From Streptomyces sp. NBC_00691 (lineage in GTDB: Bacteria; Actinomycetota; Actinomycetes; Streptomycetales; Streptomycetaceae), in the NCBI RefSeq assembly GCF_036226665.1, contig NZ_CP109007.1, positions 7,502,001 to 7,566,000 of the forward strand: 64,000 nt of DNA, read 5' to 3'. The position numbers were made by a program, and so were the translations under genes. The notes under the pieces are model-generated. The model was given only the letters and a program-made list of their open reading frames with translations, made no database searches and was not told where the DNA came from. Positions 50,262-59,368 of the stretch are shown piece by piece. Positions within the stretch are counted from its first letter, which is position 1, and each line of letters opens with the position of its first letter.

Positions 50262-51175
50262 CAGCAACGAACCGTCCGGGCTCCCGCCTCCGCGCCGAGA
50301 ACCTGACCCTCTCCTACGACCAGCGGACCGTGGCGAGCGACCTCGACGTCGAGATCCCCGACCGCTCCTTCACCGTCATCATCGGCCCCAACGCCTGCGG
50401 CAAGTCCACCCTGCTCACCGCCCTCGCCCGGATGCTCAAGCCACGCGCCGGACAGGTCTACCTCGACGGCGCCGCCATCTCCTCGTACCGATCCCGCGAG
50501 GTCGCCCGCCGACTCGGACTCCTCCCGCAGTCCTCCACCGCGCCCGGCGGCATCACCGTGGGCGACCTGGTCGCCCGCGGCCGCTACCCCCACCAGGGCA
50601 TGCTCAGGCAGTGGTCGGCCGAGGACGAGGCCGCCGTCGTCGAGGCGATGCGGCAGACCGGCGTCCTCGAACTCGCCGAACGGCCCGTCGACGACCTCTC
50701 CGGAGGCCAGCGCCAGCGCGTCTGGCTCTCCATGGTCCTCGCCCAGCAGACCGAGATCCTGCTGCTCGACGAGCCGACCACCTTCCTCGACATCGCCCAC
50801 CAGGTCGAGGTCCTCGACCTGTGCGCCGAACTCCACGCCCGCCGCGGCCACACGGTCGTCGCGGTCCTGCACGACCTCAACCAGGCCTGCCGTTACGCCA
50901 CCCACCTGATCGTCATGCGACCCGGAGGCATCATCGCGGCCGAGGGCGACCCGAGGACGGTCATGACCGCCGAGCTGGTCGAGGACGTCTTCGGACTGCC
51001 CTGCCGGATCATCCCCGACCCCGAGACCGGCACCCCGCTCATGGTGCCCTCCGCACCCAGGGGGTACGCCCCCGCCGGGGGGACGGGCAGCACCGACGGC
51101 GACGCGGACGCCGACGGGAAGGCGAAGGGGACAGGGACGGACACGGCCGACACCGTGCTGGCCAAGACCACCTGA
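50258..51175 (+). CDS. Ferri-siderophore ABC importer ATPase (FepC type)
   Basis: A 305-residue ATPase with Walker A GPNACGKSTLL (about residues 42-52), signature LSGGQRQRVWLSMVLAQ, Walker B ILLLDEPTTFLD and switch His in VLHDLNQA. The C-terminal 40 residues are a Gly/Asp/Thr-rich tail not needed for the fold. Its ATG overlaps the permease stop. It is the only siderophore ATPase in the window and could also drive the importer at 18265-21464, which has none. Confidence 0.94.
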   Translation: MTATNRPGSRLRAENLTLSYDQRTVASDLDVEIPDRSFTVIIGPNACGKSTLLTALARMLKPRAGQVYLDGAAISSYRSREVARRLGLLPQSSTAPGGITVGDLVARGRYPHQGMLRQWSAEDEAAVVEAMRQTGVLELAERPVDDLSGGQRQRVWLSMVLAQQTEILLLDEPTTFLDIAHQVEVLDLCAELHARRGHTVVAVLHDLNQACRYATHLIVMRPGGIIAAEGDPRTVMTAELVEDVFGLPCRIIPDPETGTPLMVPSAPRGYAPAGGTGSTDGDADADGKAKGTGTDTADTVLAKTT

Positions 51176-51195
51176 CGAGGGGAGACGGAGCACCC

Positions 51196-52770
51196 ATGCT
51201 CTGCACGAGGCTGACGAACGCGCGCATTCTCACCATGGACCCGGACCACCCCGTCGCCCACGACCTCGGCATCTGGCGGGGACGGATCGTCGGTCTGGAC
51301 GAGGCCGTCACCTCGCTCCCCGCCCGCGAGGTCGTCGACCTCCAGGGCGCCACCGTGCTGCCCGGCTTCATCGACAGCCATGTCCACCTGGCCTGGGCGG
51401 GACTGAAGGCCGACACCCCGAGCATCGCCCCCTGCGAGAGGATCGAGGACGTCCTCGCCGTCATCGGGGAGGCCGCCTCCCGGAAGGCCGAGCCCGGGGT
51501 CTGGGTCGACGTCGCCGGCTACGACCAGCGCGCCCTGGGACGCCACCTCACCGCCGCCGAGATCGACCGGGTCAGCCACGGCCGCAAGATCTTCCTCATG
51601 CACGACTCAGGCCACGCCTGTGTCGTCAACAGCGCCGTCCTCGACCTCCTCCCGCCCGACGTGCCGCACCAGGAGGGCTTCCTCGCCGAGAGCGCCATGA
51701 CCGCCGTACGGCGACTCCGGCTGCCGTACTCCCAGCAGGAACTCGCCGACGCGATCGAGCGCGCCGGCCGCACCTGCCTCGCCGAGGGCATCACCGCCTG
51801 CGCCGAGGCCGGCATCGGAGGCGGCCTCCTCGGCCACAGCCCCGTCGAACTCGGCGCGTACCAACTCCTCAGGGACCAGGGCCGACTGCCCCTCCGCGTC
51901 CAGCTCATGGCCGCCGGCGACACCCTCCGCCCACGCGCCGCGCACCGGGACGACGGCATCCCGCGCGCCCTCGACCTCGGGCTGCGTACCGGCTTCGGCG
52001 ACGACTGGCTCTCCCTCGGGGCCCTCAAGATCTACACCGACGGCGGCATGATGGCCCGTACGGCGGCCCTCACCGAGCCGTACGAGGGCACGTCCCACAC
52101 CGGACAGCTCCAGGACGAGCCCGAGCGGATCGCCGAGCTCGTCGTCGACGGCCACCTCGCGGGATGGCAGCTCGCCATCCACGCCATCGGCGACCGCGCC
52201 GCCGACCTCGCCCTGGACGCCCTGGAACGCGCGCAGACGCTCAGGCCCCGGCCGGCCGCCCGCCACCGTGTCGAGCACGCGGGCCTGATCCGCCCGGACC
52301 AGCTGCCGCGCTTCGCCCGGCTCGGCGTCAGCGCCGTGGTGCAGCCCCACTTCCTCCGCTCCTTCGGCGACGACTACGCGGACGTCATGGGAGAGCGACG
52401 GGCGCCCTGGATGTACCGGGGGAGGGGCTTCCTCGACCACGGGGTCACCCTCGTCGGCAGTTCCGACCGGCCGGTCACGGACGGCTCACCGCTCCGCGCG
52501 ATCCAGTTCATGGTCGAACGGGCCTCCGCCTCCGGCCGGCGGATCGGCCCGGACGAGGGCATCACCGTCGACGAGGCCCTGCACGCCTACACGGCGGCCG
52601 GGGCGTACGCCTGCCACTGGGACGACAGCGCGGGCAGCCTCACCCCCGGCAAGCGCGCGGACCTGGTGGTCCTGGGCGACGATCCCCGGGCCGTCGCCAC
52701 CTCCCGGATCGGGGACATCGAGGTCGTGGCGACGTACGTCGACGGGCGGGTCGCGAAGGGCTCGACGTGA
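51196..52770 (+). CDS. Amidohydrolase-superfamily enzyme (YtcJ/AHS-type)
   Basis: A 524-residue metal-dependent hydrolase of the amidohydrolase 3 group. Metal-site motifs: LPGFIDSHVHLAWAG (about residues 56-70), ALKIYTDGGMMAR with the usual lysine (about 276-288), LAIHAIGDRA and HRVEHAGL, then GSSDRPVTDGSPL. It has no signal peptide. It lies 20 bases after the importer ATPase and so is in the same iron-boxed operon. Its job is not shown by sequence; cleaving an amide or formyl group of the imported siderophore, or of a shunt product, is a possibility. Confidence 0.85.
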   Translation: MLCTRLTNARILTMDPDHPVAHDLGIWRGRIVGLDEAVTSLPAREVVDLQGATVLPGFIDSHVHLAWAGLKADTPSIAPCERIEDVLAVIGEAASRKAEPGVWVDVAGYDQRALGRHLTAAEIDRVSHGRKIFLMHDSGHACVVNSAVLDLLPPDVPHQEGFLAESAMTAVRRLRLPYSQQELADAIERAGRTCLAEGITACAEAGIGGGLLGHSPVELGAYQLLRDQGRLPLRVQLMAAGDTLRPRAAHRDDGIPRALDLGLRTGFGDDWLSLGALKIYTDGGMMARTAALTEPYEGTSHTGQLQDEPERIAELVVDGHLAGWQLAIHAIGDRAADLALDALERAQTLRPRPAARHRVEHAGLIRPDQLPRFARLGVSAVVQPHFLRSFGDDYADVMGERRAPWMYRGRGFLDHGVTLVGSSDRPVTDGSPLRAIQFMVERASASGRRIGPDEGITVDEALHAYTAAGAYACHWDDSAGSLTPGKRADLVVLGDDPRAVATSRIGDIEVVATYVDGRVAKGST

Positions 52771-52846
52771 GCGGACCCAAGACCGCCGGACGCGACCCGT
52801 GGGACGGCTGAGGCCGGCACCAGGGCGAGGGCGAGGGTCGGCAGCA

Positions 52847-52888
52847 CGGCTGAGGCCGGCGCCCCCCCGGGGGTGCCGGCCCCAGCCG
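52847..52888. terminator. Strong bidirectional terminator
   Basis: A long inverted repeat with arms CGGCTGAGGCCGGCGCCCCC and GGGGGTGCCGGCCCCAGCCG, two mismatches, lies between the amidohydrolase and argD, which converge. Confidence 0.85.
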
Positions 52889-52904
52889 TCCTGATCGACA
52901 GGCC

Positions 52905-54083
52905 CTAGCGCGGGTCGAGGATCCCCGGCAACGCCTCCACCAGCTCCTCGACCTGACGTGCCGACACGGTCAGCGCCGGAGCCAGGCGTACGGTCCCGGG
53001 GCCCGCGGCGTTGACGAGGAACCCGGCCTCCTGCGCCGCCGCCTGCACCTGGACGGCGACCGGCTCGGTCAGGACGACGCCGAGCAGCAGCCCCGCGCCC
53101 CGGACCTCGGCCACCAGGGGGTGCCGCAACGCCTCCACCCCCGCCCGCAGCAGCGAACCCATCCGTACCGTGTGCTCCAGCAGACCCTCCGCCGCGATGG
53201 TCCTCAGCACGGCCGAACCCGCCGCGCACGCCACCGGATTGCCGCCGAAGGTAGATCCGTGCTGGCCGGGACCCAGCAGGTCGGCGGCCGCTCCGAACAC
53301 CACCGTGGCGCCGATCGGAAGGCCGCCCCCCAGCCCCTTGGCCAACGTCACCACGTCCGGGGCCACCCCCGGCTCCGCCTGGTGCGCGAACCAGTGGCCG
53401 GTCCGGCCGATCCCGGTCTGCACCTCGTCGAGGACGAGCAGGCTGCCCGCGGCGCGGGTGATCTCACGGGCGGCCCGCAGGAACCCGTCGGGCGCGGGAA
53501 TCACCCCCGCCTCGCCCTGCACGGGCTCGACGAAGACCGCCGCCGTGTCCTCCGAGACCGCCGCGCGCAGGGCCTCGACATCGCCGAACGGCACATGCGT
53601 GACGTCCCCGGGCAGCGGCAGGAACGGCTCGCGCTTCGCCCGCTGGCCCGTGACCGCGAGCGCGCCCATCGTCCGGCCGTGGAAGCCGCCCTCCATCGCG
53701 ACGATCCGCGGGCGCCCGGTGCGCCGGGCGACCTTGAAGGCCGCCTCGGCCGCCTCCGCCCCGGAGTTGGAGAAGAAGACCCGGCCGCCCGGCCTGCCGA
53801 AGAGCCCGAGGAGCCGCTCGGCGAGCGCCACCGGGGGCTCGGCGACGAACAGGTTCGAGACATGCCCGAGCCGCGCGACCTGCTCGGTGACGGCCGCGAC
53901 CACGGCGGGGTGGGCGTGCCCGAGGGTGTTGACCGCGATCCCGCCGGTGAAGTCCGTGTACGCACGGCCGGCCTCGTCCCAGACGGTGCAGCCCTCGCCA
54001 CGGACCAGGGCCAGCGGGGGAGTGCCGTAGTTGTCCGTCATCACGGCACGCCAGCGGGCCCTGAGGGGAACGGGGACGGTCAT
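52905..54083 (-). CDS. argD: N-acetylornithine aminotransferase
   Basis: PLP enzyme of 392 residues that converts N-acetylglutamate semialdehyde to N-acetylornithine. Visible motifs: TDFTGGIAVNTLGHAHP, FFSNSGAEAAEAA (about residues 101-113), LDEVQTGIGRTG and the PLP lysine in TLAKGLGGGLPIG (about 241-253). The ATG at 54083 overlaps the argB stop. It is the last gene of argCJBD and is followed by a terminator; the argR gene that follows argD in ordinary Streptomyces arginine operons is absent. Confidence 0.94.
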   Translation of the reverse strand: MTVPVPLRARWRAVMTDNYGTPPLALVRGEGCTVWDEAGRAYTDFTGGIAVNTLGHAHPAVVAAVTEQVARLGHVSNLFVAEPPVALAERLLGLFGRPGGRVFFSNSGAEAAEAAFKVARRTGRPRIVAMEGGFHGRTMGALAVTGQRAKREPFLPLPGDVTHVPFGDVEALRAAVSEDTAAVFVEPVQGEAGVIPAPDGFLRAAREITRAAGSLLVLDEVQTGIGRTGHWFAHQAEPGVAPDVVTLAKGLGGGLPIGATVVFGAAADLLGPGQHGSTFGGNPVACAAGSAVLRTIAAEGLLEHTVRMGSLLRAGVEALRHPLVAEVRGAGLLLGVVLTEPVAVQVQAAAQEAGFLVNAAGPGTVRLAPALTVSARQVEELVEALPGILDPR

Positions 54084-55153
54084 GCGGGGGTCTCCTCCGC
54101 GCGCGGCGCGACGGCCGGGGCGACCTCCGACGTCATGTCGGGCGCCGCGTCGGGCAGGACCGTGGTGCCGGGGTTCTCCTCGGTGAGGACCCCCCTGAGG
54201 ACGGCGTGCGGTGTCCGGCCGTCGAGGACATGGACCCGGCCGACTCCCGACCGCACCGCCCGCAGGCAGCCCTCCATCTTCGGCAGCATCCCGCCCGCGA
54301 GCCCCGGGAGCAGTGTCTCCAGCTCCTCGGCCGTCAGCCGGGGGACCACCTCGGTGCTGCGCGGCCAGTCCGCGTACAGGCCGGGGACGTCGGTGAGCAT
54401 CACGAGCCGGTCGGCGCCGAGGGCGACGGCCAGGGCGGAGGCCGCGAGGTCGGCGTTCACGTTGTACGTCTGCCCGTCCGCACCCCGTGCGACGGGGGAC
54501 ACGACCGGGATACGGCCGCCGGCGAGGAGGTTCCGTACGGCGTCCGGAGCGACGTTCACGATGTCGCCGACGAGGCCGATGTCGACGGCCCGGCCGTCCA
54601 CCCAGGCGGGGCGGCGCTCGGCGGTCAGGGTGTGGGCGTCCTCGCCCGACATGCCGACGGCGAAGGGCCCGTGGGCGTTGATGGCGCCGACGAGATCCCG
54701 CTGGACCTGCCCGGTCAGCACCATGCGGACGACGTCCATGGCCTCCGGGGTGGTCACCCGCATGCCCGCCTCGAACCGGACCTCCAGGGCGAGGCGGTCG
54801 AGCATCGAGCTGATCTGGGGTCCGCCGCCGTGCACCACGACCGGGTTCAGGCCCGCCTGCCACAGTTCGACGACGTCCTGGGCGAACGACCGGCGCAGCG
54901 CCGGGTCCTCCAGGCTGCTGCCACCGCACTTGACGACGACCGTCCGGCCCTGGAGCTCCTCGGACCAGGGGACGTCCGTGGCCGGGAGGCCGACGGCGCC
55001 CGCGCTCCCGGGGGCGCTCGCACTCCCCGCGGCGTCCACCGGCCGTGCCGCGTCCCCACGCCGCCGCACGCCGCCCGCGCTCCGCACGGCGTCCACGCGT
55101 CGCACGGCAGGCTGCTCGCCGAGCGTCCTCATTCCCGTACTCCCTCGGCTCAT
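54080..55153 (-). CDS. argB: N-acetylglutamate kinase
   Basis: Amino acid kinase that phosphorylates N-acetylglutamate, 357 residues from the start overlapping the argJ stop (ATGA). The kinase core starts near residue 69: VVVKCGGSSLED, VVVHGGGPQISSMLD, VGMSGEDAHTL, NVNADLAASALAVALGAD and GGMLPKMEGCLRAV. About 55-60 extra N-terminal residues rich in Ala, Arg and Gly precede it, and about 25 extra at the end. An internal ATG at 55132 would shorten the extension by only seven residues. Confidence 0.93.
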   Translation of the reverse strand: MSRGSTGMRTLGEQPAVRRVDAVRSAGGVRRRGDAARPVDAAGSASAPGSAGAVGLPATDVPWSEELQGRTVVVKCGGSSLEDPALRRSFAQDVVELWQAGLNPVVVHGGGPQISSMLDRLALEVRFEAGMRVTTPEAMDVVRMVLTGQVQRDLVGAINAHGPFAVGMSGEDAHTLTAERRPAWVDGRAVDIGLVGDIVNVAPDAVRNLLAGGRIPVVSPVARGADGQTYNVNADLAASALAVALGADRLVMLTDVPGLYADWPRSTEVVPRLTAEELETLLPGLAGGMLPKMEGCLRAVRSGVGRVHVLDGRTPHAVLRGVLTEENPGTTVLPDAAPDMTSEVAPAVAPRAEETPA

Positions 55154-56301
55154 GAGCTGTAGGCGCTGTTCTCGTGCACGTACTCGGCCGTCAGGTCGTT
55201 GGTCCAGATCTCCGCGGACGCCTCTCCGGCCCGCAGGTCGACCGTGATCGTGATCCGGCGGCCGGACATGTCGACCTTCTCCCGGGGTTCCCCGGCCGCG
55301 CCGTCCCGGCAGACCCACACCCCGTTGATCGCCACGTCCAGGCGGTCGGGGTCGAACTCCGCGTCGGTGGTGCCGATCGCCGAGAGCACCCGGCCCCAGT
55401 TCGGGTCCTCGCCGTGCAGGGCGCACTTGAGGAGGTTGTTCCTGGCGATCGAGCGGCCCACGGTCACGGCGTCGTCCTCGGACGCGGCGCCGACGACCGC
55501 CACCTCGATCTCCTTCGACGCGCCCTCGGCGTCCGCGACGAGCTGGCGGGCCAGGTCGAGGCAGACGGCGTGCACCGCTTCGGCGAGGTCCCCGTCCGGC
55601 GGGCTCACTCCGGAGGCGCCCGAGGCGAGCAGCAGCACGGTGTCGTTGGTGGACATGCAGCCGTCGGAGTCCACCCGGTCGAAGGTGGTCCGTACGGCGG
55701 CGCGCAGGGCGGAGTCGAGCGTCGGGCCGGCCGCCACGGCGTCGGTGGCCAGGACCACGAGCATCGTGGCGAGACCCGGCGCGAGCATCCCCGCGCCCTT
55801 CGCCATCCCGCCGACCGTCCAGCCGGAGCGGGTGACGGCCGCGGTCTTGTGCACCGAGTCCGTCGTCTTGATCGCGACGGCCGCGTCCTCGCCGCCGTCG
55901 TCGGCGAGCCGGTCCGCCGCGAGGGCGATCCCGGCCGTGATCCGGTCCATGGGCAGCGGGACGCCGATGAGCCCGGTGGAGCAGACGGCCACGTCGTCCG
56001 GGGTGACGCCGACGGCGAGCGCGGTGTGCTCGGCCATGGTCCGGGCGTCGTCGGCGCCGGCCGCTCCGGTGCACGCGTTGGCGCCTCCGGAGTTGAGGAC
56101 GACCGCGGAGACCCGGCCCGCGGCGAGGGCCCGCCGTGACCAGCGGACCGGTGCGGCCTGGATCCGGTTGGAGGTGAAGACGCCCGCGGCGGCCGGTGCG
56201 GGGCCCTGGTTCACCACCAGGGCGAGGTCGGGATCGCCGGACGCCTTGACGCCGGCGGCCACCCCGCTGGCGAGGAATCCTCGGGCGGCGGTCACGGTCA
56301 C
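55150..56301 (-). CDS. argJ: Ornithine acetyltransferase (bifunctional ArgJ type)
   Basis: Enzyme of 383 residues that passes the acetyl group from N-acetylornithine back to glutamate, releasing ornithine. The self-cleavage site is visible as GMLAPGLATMLVV (Thr nucleophile before MLVV, about residue 182). Other signatures are NSGGANACTGAAG, STGLIGVPLPMDRI and DPNWGRVLSAIG. The GTG at 56301 lies inside the argC stop (GTGA). Because it recycles acetyl groups, this operon alone can make ornithine once some N-acetylglutamate is present; the ArgA-like gene could prime it. Confidence 0.94.
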   Translation of the reverse strand: MTVTAARGFLASGVAAGVKASGDPDLALVVNQGPAPAAAGVFTSNRIQAAPVRWSRRALAAGRVSAVVLNSGGANACTGAAGADDARTMAEHTALAVGVTPDDVAVCSTGLIGVPLPMDRITAGIALAADRLADDGGEDAAVAIKTTDSVHKTAAVTRSGWTVGGMAKGAGMLAPGLATMLVVLATDAVAAGPTLDSALRAAVRTTFDRVDSDGCMSTNDTVLLLASGASGVSPPDGDLAEAVHAVCLDLARQLVADAEGASKEIEVAVVGAASEDDAVTVGRSIARNNLLKCALHGEDPNWGRVLSAIGTTDAEFDPDRLDVAINGVWVCRDGAAGEPREKVDMSGRRITITVDLRAGEASAEIWTNDLTAEYVHENSAYSS

Positions 56302-57338
56302 GGAGCCACTCCATTCATGGGCAGGCCGAGCCCTTCGGGCAGGCCGAGGGCGACGTTCATGCTCTGCACCGCGCCACCGGCGGTGCCCTTCGTCAGGTTG
56401 TCGATCGCGCTCACACAGATGAGGCGGCGGGCGGTCGGATCGAGCGCCACCTGCACCTGCACGGTGTTGGATCCGAGCACCGAGGCCGTGGACGGCCACT
56501 GTCCCCGCGGTAGCAGCCGGACGAACGGTTCGTCGGCGTACGCCGCCTCGAAGACCTCACGGACCTCGTCCGGACCCCCGGCGTCGGCCACGTGCGGGCG
56601 CAGTCGTGCGGAGCAGGTGGCGAGGATGCCGCGGGGCATCGGGGCCAGGGTGGGGGTGAAGGACACGGTCACCGGCTCGCCCGCCACGAGGGACAGGTTC
56701 TGGGTGAGCTCGGGGGTGTGCCGGTGGCCGCCGCCGACGCCGTACGGGGTCATGGAGCCCATCACCTCGGAGCCGAGCAGACGGCCCTTGGCCGCGCGGC
56801 CGGCTCCCGAGGTCCCGCTCGCCGCCACGACGACGACCTCGGGTTCCACGAGGCGTGCGGCGTGCGCCGGGTAGAGCGCGAGGGTGACGGCGGTCGGGTA
56901 GCACCCCGGGACGGCGACGCGGGTGGTCCCCTTGAGGTCGTCCCGGGCTCCGGGCATCTCCGGGAGTCCGTACGGCCAGGTGCCCGCGTGCTCGGAGCCG
57001 TAGAAACGTCTCCACTCGTCGGGGTCGCGCAGGCGGAAGTCCGCCCCGCAGTCGACGACCAGGGTGTCACCGCCCAACTCCCCGGCGAGCGCGCCCGACT
57101 GCCCGTGCGGCAGGGCGAGGAACACGACGTCGTGTCCGCCGAGTGTCTCCGCCGAGGTCTCCGCCAGCACGCGTTCGGCGAGCGAGGTCAGCTGGGGCTG
57201 CACCTCGCCGAGCGTGCGGCCGGCGCTGCTGTGGGCGGTGAGGACGCCGACGTCGAGACCGGGATGTGAGGCGATCAGGCGGAGGATCTCCCCACCGGCA
57301 TAGCCACTGGCTCCGGCCACCGCGACCCGCAAGGTCAT
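56298..57338 (-). CDS. argC: N-acetyl-gamma-glutamyl-phosphate reductase
   Basis: NADPH-dependent reductase of 346 residues. The N-terminal Rossmann motif is AGASGYAGGEILRL. The catalytic cysteine sits in VPGCYPTAVTLAL (about residues 146-158). Further signatures are SGTSGAGRAAK, GGGHRHTPE and IDNLTKGTAGGAVQSMN. The ATG at 57338 is chosen because an upstream start would add an out-of-family tail. It heads argCJBD, all four overlapping by four bases, and an iron box lies 77 bases upstream of its start. Confidence 0.95.
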   Translation of the reverse strand: MTLRVAVAGASGYAGGEILRLIASHPGLDVGVLTAHSSAGRTLGEVQPQLTSLAERVLAETSAETLGGHDVVFLALPHGQSGALAGELGGDTLVVDCGADFRLRDPDEWRRFYGSEHAGTWPYGLPEMPGARDDLKGTTRVAVPGCYPTAVTLALYPAHAARLVEPEVVVVAASGTSGAGRAAKGRLLGSEVMGSMTPYGVGGGHRHTPELTQNLSLVAGEPVTVSFTPTLAPMPRGILATCSARLRPHVADAGGPDEVREVFEAAYADEPFVRLLPRGQWPSTASVLGSNTVQVQVALDPTARRLICVSAIDNLTKGTAGGAVQSMNVALGLPEGLGLPMNGVAP

Positions 57339-57414
57339 GTTCTTCCGTCTCTCCTGATGAATGGGGACGTGGCGCGCACCGAGGGTGGACAACCCGCGTT
57401 CGGCGCACCGAAAC

Positions 57415-57433
57415 TTAACTTAGCCTAACCTAA
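57415..57433. promoter_or_regulatory. Iron box before argCJBD
   Basis: TTAACTTAGCCTAACCTAA, 16 of 19 to the iron-box consensus by eye, with a perfect right half. It places a full ornithine pathway under iron control. I see nothing else in the gap 57339-57577. Confidence 0.87.
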
Positions 57434-57577
57434 GTACCCCTGGTGGTGGAATCGCGGATGCAAGGCACCGGATCAGGTGAGTGGTGTTCAGCTCCGCTGC
57501 GGCCGGGCCGAGTTGGAGCCGGGACGGGGCCTGCCGGTCCTGCCGGGTCCCGCGGGTTCCGTGGGGGAAGCCCCCCG

Positions 57578-58324
57578 TCAGGCCGGTGACCCCCACGCCG
57601 TCGTCAGGCCGTCCAGCCAGGCCGGCGGGAGTTCGGCGGCGTCCCATTCCTCGTGCAGGGCCGACGGCGTCTCGGCGAGGCGCTCGAGCACGGCCACGCT
57701 GGTGGGGGAGTGGACGAGGGAGTAGCGGCCGTGGATCGCGATCGGGCTTCCCGGGCCGTACTCCGCGTACAACCGTTCCAGGTGAGCCTGGTGGGCGGAC
57801 GCGAACCGGGTCAGCCGCCCGGGATACCCGGCCCGTTGCCGTGGGGTCATCGTGCGCAGGACCGCGCCCAGTACCTGCTCGGTGACCTCCGGGTCGAGGT
57901 CGGAGACATCGGCGAACGAGAGGTAGAGCGGTGTCACAGCCACCTTGGCCCGTTCCATCTCCGCCCGCCCGACGGGGGAGCGCTCGTCGGGGGAGTCGGC
58001 CGACGGGCCGGTGGTGACGGCCCGGATCAGCGCCCGCTCGGTGATGGTGCCGAGCATCTCGGTGACGGCCAGGGCCCCGTCGGACCGGCCCGACGCGTAG
58101 GCCTCGCCCTTCTCGTCCCCCTCCTCGCGCGGAGCGCCCGGCCGCGCTTCGGTGATCTCCGCGTGCGCGAGGGCGAGCGCGCCCGCCTCGACCAGCCCGA
58201 TGAGTTCCTCGGCGTCGCCGGTGTAGACCCCCGCCCGCGCGAGAAGCTGGAGGAGGGTGGTCTTGGCGTTGTGGACGCTGGCCACGTCCAGCTGCTGCTG
58301 CCGTCCCTCGTCGGCGGTGTGCAT
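57578..58324 (-). CDS. Unrecognised soluble protein
   Basis: A 248-residue protein of no family I recognise, with no signal peptide or membrane span. It looks largely helical, with an acidic middle (EEGDEKGEAYASGRSDGA) and a C-terminal part rich in aromatic and leucine residues (HGRYSLVHSPTSVAVLERL). The ATG at 58324 follows GAGGAGG at a good distance. It lies upstream of argC on the same strand with the iron box between them, so it is probably outside the arg operon. Confidence 0.7.
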   Translation of the reverse strand: MHTADEGRQQQLDVASVHNAKTTLLQLLARAGVYTGDAEELIGLVEAGALALAHAEITEARPGAPREEGDEKGEAYASGRSDGALAVTEMLGTITERALIRAVTTGPSADSPDERSPVGRAEMERAKVAVTPLYLSFADVSDLDPEVTEQVLGAVLRTMTPRQRAGYPGRLTRFASAHQAHLERLYAEYGPGSPIAIHGRYSLVHSPTSVAVLERLAETPSALHEEWDAAELPPAWLDGLTTAWGSPA

Positions 58325-58508
58325 GGGAGGGTCCTCCTCGTCGTACGGGCGGCGCGGTGCGGGTGCGCGGAACGCTCTCTTCGAGCCTACGCAACGCCCG
58401 TTCCCTCGGGGCCCGCATCCCCCCTCCCCTGCGCGCGTCGCCGCCGCCCGCCGGCTCACGAACCGTCATGATCCGTCGCGACGTGCCTCGGCTGGCCCCG
58501 GCGGCGGA

Positions 58509-59246
58509 TCAGTCCCGGTACACCCGCAACTGCGGTACCTCGTACGACATCTCCGACACCCCGGCGTCCGGCGCCGGGTGGTAGCGGCCCGCGCAGACCG
58601 ACAGGTTCACGATGAGGTGGGCCCGCCAGGAACGCCCCACCCCGCGGCGGTCGTCGAAGACCCGCGCGCCGTTCACCCACCACACCACGTTGCGGGCACC
58701 GAACTCGACCCGCAGGTCGACCCAGGCCCCCGGACGGATCGCCGCGTTCCGGTAGTAGAGATGGCGTCCCCTGATCCGGTTCGACAGTTCCAGCAGGTCG
58801 GGATTGTCGGGGTGGTACTCGAAGACGTCGATCTCCTGTCCTCCGTCGAGCCAGGTCCAGATGGCGGGCCACGCCCCCGTCTCCACCGGAAGGCGCACCC
58901 GGGCCTCCAGGACGTCGTCGGCCCGCACCAGGAAGGCCTCCGCGCTGCCCTCCGTCGTGAGCAGTCCCGCGTCCCACTTCCCGTCCGGCCGTCGGGTCGC
59001 CCGGAACACTCCGCTCCTGCTGTACGCGGGGTCCTCCACGAGATGGTCGAGCTTGTTGTCGCCCGGGTTGGTCGGCCCGCCCCCGGGATAGGCCCAGGAG
59101 TGGCCGGCGACCCACTGATCGGTCGAGGAGAAGTCCGCGTCGAGCACGACCCTCCCCGGTGTCCGCGCGGGCCCCCTGGGGCCCGTCCCGGGGCGGCTGG
59201 CCGAGCCGCGGCGCCTGAACAGCCGGTCGAAGAGGTCGGACAGCAC
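58509..59246 (-). CDS. GH16-like beta-glucanase fold protein without signal
   Basis: A 245-residue protein with the GH16 jelly-roll. The catalytic motif EIDVFEYH is present at about residues 137-144, preceded by WPAIWTWLDGG, and the later strand VVWWVNGARVFDD is typical. GH16 enzymes split beta-1,3 or beta-1,4 glucans or galactans and are normally secreted, but this one begins MLSDLFDRLFRRRGS with no signal sequence. The GTG at 59246 has GGAG upstream. It may leave the cell by another route, or be a cytoplasmic carbohydrate-binding relative. It faces the TetR gene at 59424. Confidence 0.85.
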   Translation of the reverse strand: MLSDLFDRLFRRRGSASRPGTGPRGPARTPGRVVLDADFSSTDQWVAGHSWAYPGGGPTNPGDNKLDHLVEDPAYSRSGVFRATRRPDGKWDAGLLTTEGSAEAFLVRADDVLEARVRLPVETGAWPAIWTWLDGGQEIDVFEYHPDNPDLLELSNRIRGRHLYYRNAAIRPGAWVDLRVEFGARNVVWWVNGARVFDDRRGVGRSWRAHLIVNLSVCAGRYHPAPDAGVSEMSYEVPQLRVYRD

Positions 59247-59368
59247 GGCACGCTCCTTTCGCGCGGGCCGGGTCGGCCCGCGAACGATCTGCCCAAGCCG
59301 GTGCCGTTCATGCGGGGAATAGGGCCTATTGGCGACAAGTCGTCACAAGCGCCGCTCTGCCGTGTGAA

